Source: Malus domestica (taxonomy: Eukaryota; Streptophyta; Magnoliopsida; Rosales; Rosaceae). From it: 64,000 nucleotides of DNA. Where the stretch lies: positions 997,001 through 1,061,000 of the forward strand of contig NC_091672.1 in NCBI RefSeq assembly GCF_042453785.1, read 5' to 3'. Shown piece by piece: positions 57,552-64,000 of the stretch (positions within the stretch are counted from its first letter, which is position 1; every line of letters begins with the position of its first letter). The notes beneath the pieces are model-generated. The model was not told the DNA's origin and did not search any database. It saw only the letters and a list, made by a program, of their open reading frames with translations. The position numbers and the translations under genes were made by a program.

Positions 57552-57759
57552 TAAAGAAACAGAAAGTATCTCTGTAAAAATGATTCACATTCCTTGAATA
57601 ATTACACAGTACAATTGAGTATATATAGGTAGAAACCTGATGCATTAATACTCTTAATACCCTTAGCTCCTACAACTAATTACAGAAAAACCACAACTAA
57701 AGTGTAACAATTTTAGCTAACTAACAGCTTGCTGATCTCTTTCAGTATCTGCCTTAATA
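57552..57759 (-). repeat. 5' LTR of the copia element
   Basis: Partner of 52957-53165. Differences are confined to an A-run and two or three substitutions around 57590-57605. It is followed on the minus strand by TGGTATCAAGTTGCC, a version of the initiator-Met primer site. Confidence 0.88.
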
Positions 57760-57764
57760 AAAAA

Positions 57765-58680
57765 TACGAGTGGTTTCCTAACTGAAAGCTTTAAGAGGAC
57801 GTGTGTCATTTGACTGTGGTCATGAGTGAGCTGAAATGCCTTTAGCCTTTCCAGGCCTCACTAGGATTTAAGTCTACTATTCAGGGTTTGGGATACCTCA
57901 TGCTACGGCAAAAAATAAACAAATTATCAGATTCAAATATAAGATATTAATTAAACATTGATGATATAACGATTAAAGATTTGACGATATTGTGATCAAC
58001 TATTGAAAACTGATCAATTTAACAATTGAAATTTGAAAAATAATCATTTCGGCCAATTTTCACAAAAGATAAAGTTGTTATAACAATAAAAAAAATTGAC
58101 GATATTGTGATCAACTAGTGAAAAATGATCAATTCAACAATTGAAATTAAAAAAAAAAAATGATCATTTTGGCCAATTTACACACAAGATAAAGATGGTA
58201 AGAAACTTAAGTTAGTTAAAAACATTAATCCTTATATAGGTATTGAGTTCGACTCTCCCTCGTTGAATATTATTTGTATAAACAAAAAATGGATAAGAAT
58301 ATGTGTGACTGTGATAGGTTTACAAGGAAACTCTCATCTTTTATGTGTAGTAGTTATGTACGAGTCCTAAAATGTACAAGTATATGCTGAATATTTAACC
58401 TGACGGTCCTGACCATTTGCTGCTTAGGCAGGGTCCTCAGTCATTCTATCTAACCACTGAAGAAATTTGAACTCCTAATTTCTCAATTCGTTTAACGCAG
58501 AAAAAATGCATCAATAGATATACCAAATTCTCAAATTCTTTGAAACGTAGTTCGCAGCCATATGTTAAACTTGTGAAGCAAGTGCAGAGCTTGATATACT
58601 TAGAACTTTTATTACTGGAATTTGATGCATGTTTGAGTTTATAAGCTATATCTTATTCGCCTGCCAATGGTTCGATGCAG
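57765..58680. other. End of tandem unit 3 and start of unit 4
   Basis: No gene. The sequence after the copia element continues the interrupted unit 3. At about 58338-58344 the unit joint CATCTTTTATGTGTAGTAG recurs, identical to the joint near 51046. Confidence 0.6.
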
Positions 58681-58747
58681 ATGGAGGAGCAACAGTAACA
58701 GAAGAGAAACGCGATTGTTATGGATGGTTGGAAGAGATTGAAATGCC
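58681..58747 (+). pseudogene. Plant cysteine oxidase exon 5, internally deleted (unit 4)
   Basis: It begins with the exon 5 acceptor and GGATVTEEKRDCYGWLEEIE, then after GAAATGCC jumps to sequence that in the other copies lies downstream of the stop codon. About 87 bases including the stop are gone, with ATGCC at both deletion edges. Confidence 0.85.
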
Positions 58748-60290
58748 CTTCGAGTATATATTCTTCTCCACACTCTGCACTAAACGGAAATCTCTCCTTT
58801 TTTTTCTTTGGTACAGTGTTTGAATTAAGATAAGATGGTTGTAGAGCTTCCTTTCGTTATTTGTTCTTTCATATGTACCATACTTACATGTTTTGAGAAA
58901 AAAAGTTGGTGGATTTGGTTAACCTTTGCGCTGACCTCTTGGAATTCAAATTTTGTCATGTAACTTTTTGAAACTCAACTCGTGTCATGTTTCACTTTGC
59001 CTTTATACTGTTAAAGTTCGTTAAATAAATTTGTTAAAACTATTACATGGCAAAACTCCTAAAAAAATTGTTAAGAGTTATTTTCTTATTTGGATAAGAA
59101 AACTTCGACTTAAATTTGTTTTATTTATTAATTTTTCAATCATATGACACCCATCTCAACAACAATGGGTTTCATTTGTGCCACATAACAATTTTGATAG
59201 ATTAATTAACGAATTTTGACGATAAAGGCAAAGTGAGACACGAGTTGAGTTTCAGTTCAGGGAATAAAGTGACAAAATTTGTGTTTCAATGAGTTAAATG
59301 AGATCCGAGTTGAGTTTTAGTGGATAATGAATTGTATAATGTTGAGAGAGAGAATCTCGCAACTAAAGAGACATTACGACTTCAAGGCTTCAAGACACAA
59401 ATTAGGGGTGGATTGAATCTAAGAATGCAGGAGGTGAGACATATAGGGCCTGCTTGGTGAGCTGTATTGAGCTTTAAGGATAAGAGTGGATTGGCAGAGA
59501 CATGTAAGACATAACTTGTAATTCATGCATAAGAATAGGTTAGATAACTACTTTATTTTGGATTTATAATTCATCATGTCTAATCATATCCATCTCATAT
59601 TTTTACACAACAAATAAAAGACTGAACTAAAGTCCATCCTAATTGTTCACAACTTATCCGAACTAGCTCATCAACCAGGCCCATACGGCTTGAAGACACA
59701 AATTAGGGGTGGGTTGGACCTGAGAACGCAGGAGGTGAGGTAGGTGGAGTTTTATGTATGTAGGTCGGATGGGTGTGTTCGTCCGGCCGGCCGAATATAA
59801 GAATTTCTGGACTGAAATAGCACTAGAGTGGAGTCCTAAATCAAGTGAAAGGGGAACATGACCTAGGTGGATCTCCTGTTCCAGGGGGCCTATGCCTTTA
59901 ATAAAACATATCATATCTAATCACCCACCAAATCTATCTTCATTTGTCTTATGAAAGAACAATGTCCATTGAAAATTAAAAATCTTGGAGTGTATAATGA
60001 ATTCTCAATGATTATAGGTTTGAACTTCTGAAATTCATGAGAAATTAATAAATTATTGGATAACTACGACAAGTGGTCTAGTGAAAATGCGGTAGAATTC
60101 CCAGTCAGGTATGCTTTCTGGTCTTGGTTTAAGGTACGAAGCTGGCAAAAATACTAGTGATTTCCTGGCTTGAAGCTTTGGGAGGACGTGTGCCCATTTG
60201 ATTGTAGCCATGGGTGGGCTGAAATGCATTTAGCCTTTCTAGGCCTCACTAGGAATTAAGTCTACTATTCAAGGTATGGGATACCTCATG

Positions 60291-60456
60291 CCATTTAGTA
60301 TTATTGTCTAATGATATTCCTCTTTACTTGTAAGTGAGAGGTCTTAGGTTCGATTCTCACCAAAGGAGAATTTGAACCACATTATTGCTAGCACATTATG
60401 AGACTTAGCCTATCCCTTCCCCCTTAGTGTAGATAATATCATTTATTAAAAAAAAA
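60291..60456 (+). mobile_element. tRNA-derived SINE (plus copy)
   Basis: An A-box-like TTGTCTAATGATAT, a B box GGTTCGATTCTC (60347-60358), then the shared body and a short A run. Unit 4 lacks bases present at this place in the other units, so the insertion came with a small deletion. Confidence 0.75.
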
Positions 60457-60999
60457 GAAGATATTAATTAAACATTGATGATATAATGATCAAAGATTTG
60501 ACGATATTGTGATCAATTATTGAAAACTGATCAATTCAACAAGTGAAATTTGAAAAAATAATCATTTCGGCCAATTTTCACAAAAGATAAAGTTGTTACA
60601 ACGATAAAAAAAATTGACGATATTGTGATCAACTAGTGAAAAATGATCAATTCAACAATTGAAATTAAAAAAAAATGATAGTTTTGGCCAATTTACACAC
60701 AAGATAAAGATGGTAAGAAACTTAAGTTAGTTAAAATTATTAATCCTTATACATAGGTCTTGAGTTCGACTCTCCCTCGTTGAATATCATTTGTATAAAG
60801 AAAAAATGGATCAGAAAATGTGTGACGGTGATAGGTTTACAAGGAAACTCTCATCTTTTATGTGACGTTAAAAGGCTCTCAATTCCATGTTGATTGATAC
60901 TTCCACTTTAAGTAAGTGGGTCTTTCAAACCCTAGAGGATCCAGTTGTGTCCCAACAAACACAACATTGGAAAATGCTTTTCCTTATCGACCTCCATTG

Positions 61000-61803
61000 T
61001 CCTCCTGATGTGATGTTCGCACACTTTCTTGAGTTAGGGACAATAATTTCTAAATTATTTTAAGGAAATCTTGGTGCATTTCATGTTGTTCTAATAAACT
61101 ATGAGAGAGACGTTGCAACAAATGGAAGAAAATCGTGACAAGATAATCAAAATTTAACATGAAATGAAGGGAAATGAAGGGTTTGTAAAATCTTAAAAAA
61201 AAAAAACAAAATTTTCTAGATCAAATCTGCAAAAGGAGCAAGTGCATATATAATAAAATAAGATAGCACTTTACCTTAAGTGGTGGAAAGCAATAATATA
61301 CTTGGGGCGGGTTTGATCCCTACCGATCTTCATTTCTCTTAATATTTAACAATGTAACCCAATAACATTATCGTTTGTAATAAAAAAGAGAGATAACTAC
61401 GTGTATTAGAGGGATCCATAACGGATTTTTAAAGCCATACCTTTCTTAAGAGTGTTCTGAAAGAATTTTAACAAGGTTACGTTTTGTGAGGATTTTTGTA
61501 GAGATTCACAAAATCAAAATTAAACATTGTAAGTAGCTCATGTATTTTTAGAATAATGTTTTTGTAGATATTCACACAAAATCAATCAGACCTTGTGAGA
61601 AGCTCATATTTTATGTTGTCGTTAAACATTTTTTTTTAAACACAACGTACCCAGAATGGAATTTCTTCTAGGAGTTTTTTAACTTTAGTCCTTTAAGAAG
61701 ATTGAAATTCAAAATAAATTTGGTGTTAGATTACATATTGATTATAATCCCTTGATATGTTCTTAATTCAAAATAATTAATGTGCATTTTATTTAATGTC
61801 TCA
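61000..61803. other. Spacer without recognised features
   Basis: AT-rich sequence beyond the last tandem unit. I see no gene or repeat of note. Confidence 0.5.
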
Positions 61804-62449
61804 TGTCACATCCCGGCCCAGGTCCACCACATTCTGGCCCCGTTCCACCACCGTAGCACGATATTGTCCGTTTTGGGCTTACCATTCCCTCACAGTTTTA
61901 TTTTTTTTTGGGAACTCACGAGCAACTTCCCAGTAGGTCACCCATCATAGGAGTGCTCTGGCCTCCTTCTCGCTTAACTTCGAAGTTCCTACATAACCTA
62001 AAGCCAGTAAGCTCCCAAAAGGCCTTGTGCTAGGTAGGGATGTGAATATACATTTAAGGATCACTCCCCTAGGCGATGTGAGATGTTACAATCCACCCCT
62101 CTTAGGGGCCCGACGTCCTCGTCGGTACACTTCCGGCCAAGGATTGGCTCTGATATCATTTGTCACATCCCGGCCCGGGTCCACCACATTCTGGGCCCGT
62201 TCCACTACCGTAGCACGATATTGTCCGCTTTGGGCTTATCATTCCCTCAAGGTTTTATTTTTTTTTTTGGGAACTCACGAGCAACTTCCCAGTTAGTCAC
62301 CTATCATGGGAGTGCTCTGGCCTCCTTCTCGCTTAACTTCGGAGTTCCTACGGAACTTGAAGCCAATGAGCTCCCAAAAGGCCTCGTGCTAGGTAGGGAT
62401 GTGAATGTACATTTAAGGATCACTCCCCTGAGCGATGTGGGATGTTACA
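61804..62449 (-). mobile_element. Complete Cassandra TRIM retrotransposon
   Basis: Two LTRs (61804-62090 and 62161-62449, minus) surround only 70 bases of inner sequence. Both LTRs have TGTAACATC...GTGACA ends and a 5S-like block (61910-62016, 62269-62375). The primer site is damaged (TGATATCAGAGCC instead of TGGTATCAGAGCC). The flanks are TCTCA and TCTCC, a five-base duplication with one change. The inner part is the same as in the composite at 27708-27777. Divergence between its LTRs shows it is older than the composite's copies. Confidence 0.9.
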
Positions 62450-62569
62450 TCTCCCATTAAAAAAATTAATTTATTAATATACAAATTTTAATTTATTTTT
62501 TTACCAAATAAGAGTTTTTTAATTTATTAATTTTATTTAACATTCTTCAAACTTGAAAGAATCAATTAA

Positions 62570-63060
62570 TGCACCTAAATGTGTGTACCGAAATGTATTA
62601 TATTGAACTAATGTATTTAAATGTTAGTACTGAAATATATGCATAAAAATGTATTATATTAAATTAATGTACCTAAATGTGTGTACCGAAATGTTAGCAC
62701 CGAAATGTATTATATTGAATTAATGTACCTAATATTTGTATCGAAATGAATGTACCGAAATGTGTGTACTGAAATGTATGCACCGAAATGTATTATATTG
62801 AACTAATGTACCTAAATATTTGTATTAAAATGTATGTACCGAAATATGTGTACCTAAATATATGCACTGAAATGTTAGTACCGAAATGTATTATATTGAA
62901 TTAATGTACCTAAATATTTGTATCAAAATGTATGTACCGAAATATGTGTACCTAAATATATGCACTGAAATGTATTATAATGAATTTAATGTACCTGAAT
63001 GAAGAAGACAAAGTACATCGAAATATATTGTATAACAAAAATTAATTTATCTAAATGTTT
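62570..63060. repeat. AT-rich minisatellite, period about 97
   Basis: Degenerate short blocks such as GTACCGAAATGTATTATATT and AATGTACCTAAATATTTGTA recur. Two long units starting near 62807 and 62903 are almost identical for over 80 bases. No coding content. Confidence 0.75.
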
Positions 63061-64000
63061 ACAATAAAATATATTACGATAAATGAAATAAAAATGAAAA
63101 TTATAATGAAATAAAAATAGTATATTAAAAATTAGGAAGAAAAAGAGAAATAATTAAAAAAATCAAAATATACTTAATAAATAAGGTTATTAATGTATTA
63201 AGAGACTCAAATTAGATTTTAATCTTACTCATAATTTTTAATCTAAAAATCATCTTTGTCAGAGATTAAAATGAAGTTTTCTTTTCTTCTATCAAAACAT
63301 TTATGCATATAAATTTTAAGAAACTTATGTTACACGACAAACTCCACAAAAGTAGTAGGTTTGTTTTGTGACTACTTTTGTAGAATTTCTCACCACTAAT
63401 TATAAAACGTGTGTAACAATTTTTTGTTTGGGGCAAAATACAAATGAAGGACACTCAAGAGAGTTGACGGTTAGCAGAAGAGAACGAAGAACAACTGATA
63501 AAAGCCAGAAGCAACAGATTATGTGGAGAGAGTGGGCCACGGCTACACCATACAAAGACGAGTGGATGAAAAGCCAAAGCTCACCAGTACCACACCACCA
63601 CACTCAGAAAGCAAAAGCATGGCTACCTTTTTATTTCACTATTTCCAATTTAAATAAATTTTAATTTTCGAAATCAATCTGGAATTCAGAGAATATTATT
63701 AGCAAGTTGATTTATGTACGGTTTACAGTCTACTACTTGTCTCTTCAATACTGTCCTCTAGCATGCTTCACCGTTATTATATAATTTTATCATTAAAAAT
63801 CTCGATATAACGAAATGTCATACCTTTTTTAAAAGAATGCTGAGCAAAACTACACAATATAAGTTATATTTAATTTTGTTAACTTTTCGACGAGGTTCTT
63901 ATATTATATTCTTCAACAACAGTCACAGTGAAATAAAACTTCCGGACCCTTCTGATCTGTTCTGTTTCTTTCTTTTGCTTTCAGTTGCAGTCCAAGTATG
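63061..64000. other. Right-edge spacer
   Basis: No supported gene. The last 50 bases (TTTCTTTCTTTTGCTTTCAG, then TTGCAGTCC) look like a leader or splice acceptor of a gene beyond the edge, but nothing more can be said. Confidence 0.35.

Larger units (their letters stand above)
52957..57759 (-). mobile_element. Ty1/copia retrotransposon, nearly intact
   Basis: 4803 bp with LTRs of 209 and 208 bp that differ at only a few positions, so it inserted recently. AAAAA flanks both sides (52952-52956, 57760-57764), and the uninterrupted target GCTAGCAAAAATACGAGTGG-like sequence is present in units 1 and 2. It sits in the downstream part of tandem unit 3. The primer site TGGTATCA follows the 5' LTR, and a G-run before the 3' LTR (TTGCGGGGGTG, minus) is the polypurine tract. 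Confidence 0.93.

Noticed and set aside
59663..59914. 83-residue minus-strand ORF, recurring near 43600, 49000 and 52500
   Set aside because: It recurs only because the spacer is duplicated and is not open in all copies; an organelle origin was considered but could not be supported.
63368..63664. 98-residue ORF near the right edge
   Set aside because: No recognisable domain, AT-rich surroundings and no supporting signals.

Overview
The window is nuclear DNA from a dicot plant. Its genes have many GT-AG introns, its spacers are AT-rich, and it carries a plastid-targeted argininosuccinate lyase, an RRP6-like exosome nuclease and a plant cysteine oxidase. Cassandra-type 5S-derived TRIM retrotransposons and tRNA-derived SINE copies would fit a woody Rosaceae such as apple or pear; that species guess is inference.

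Layout: 1-7804 is the 5' end of a decayed Tat-lineage Ty3/gypsy element on the minus strand, cut by the left edge. 8222-11168 (-) is a six-exon argininosuccinate lyase gene. 13271-13540 is a MITE. 13923-28063 is a 14.1-kb composite retroelement flanked by a perfect 5-bp duplication GCAAT. It contains two head-to-head defective chromovirus-like bodies joined to Cassandra and TRIM parts exactly at shared initiator-Met primer-binding sites. 28064-31329 holds repeats and two PIF/Harbinger-type elements with TAA duplications, one keeping a broken Myb-like ORF1. 31841-38511 (+) is a 14-exon RRP6-like gene coding 913 residues. 40413-42590 (+) is a five-exon plant cysteine oxidase of 297 residues, followed by three progressively shorter tandem copies (46796-48286, 51390-51520, 58681-58747).

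The spacers of that tandem array were invaded by several elements. These are a TIR element (44633-46575) containing a solo LTR (45425-46522), a Pack-MULE carrying F-box gene pieces (50039-50928), SINEs, and a nearly intact Ty1/copia element (52957-57759, -). A complete small Cassandra (61804-62449, -) and an AT-rich minisatellite (62570-63060) lie near the right edge.

The three host genes work in unrelated processes: arginine synthesis in plastids, nuclear RNA 3'-end decay, and oxygen sensing through N-terminal cysteine oxidation. The strongest unusual signal is the composite at 13923-28063. Its single target duplication, head-to-head structure and PBS-precise chimeric joints suggest template switching during reverse transcription.
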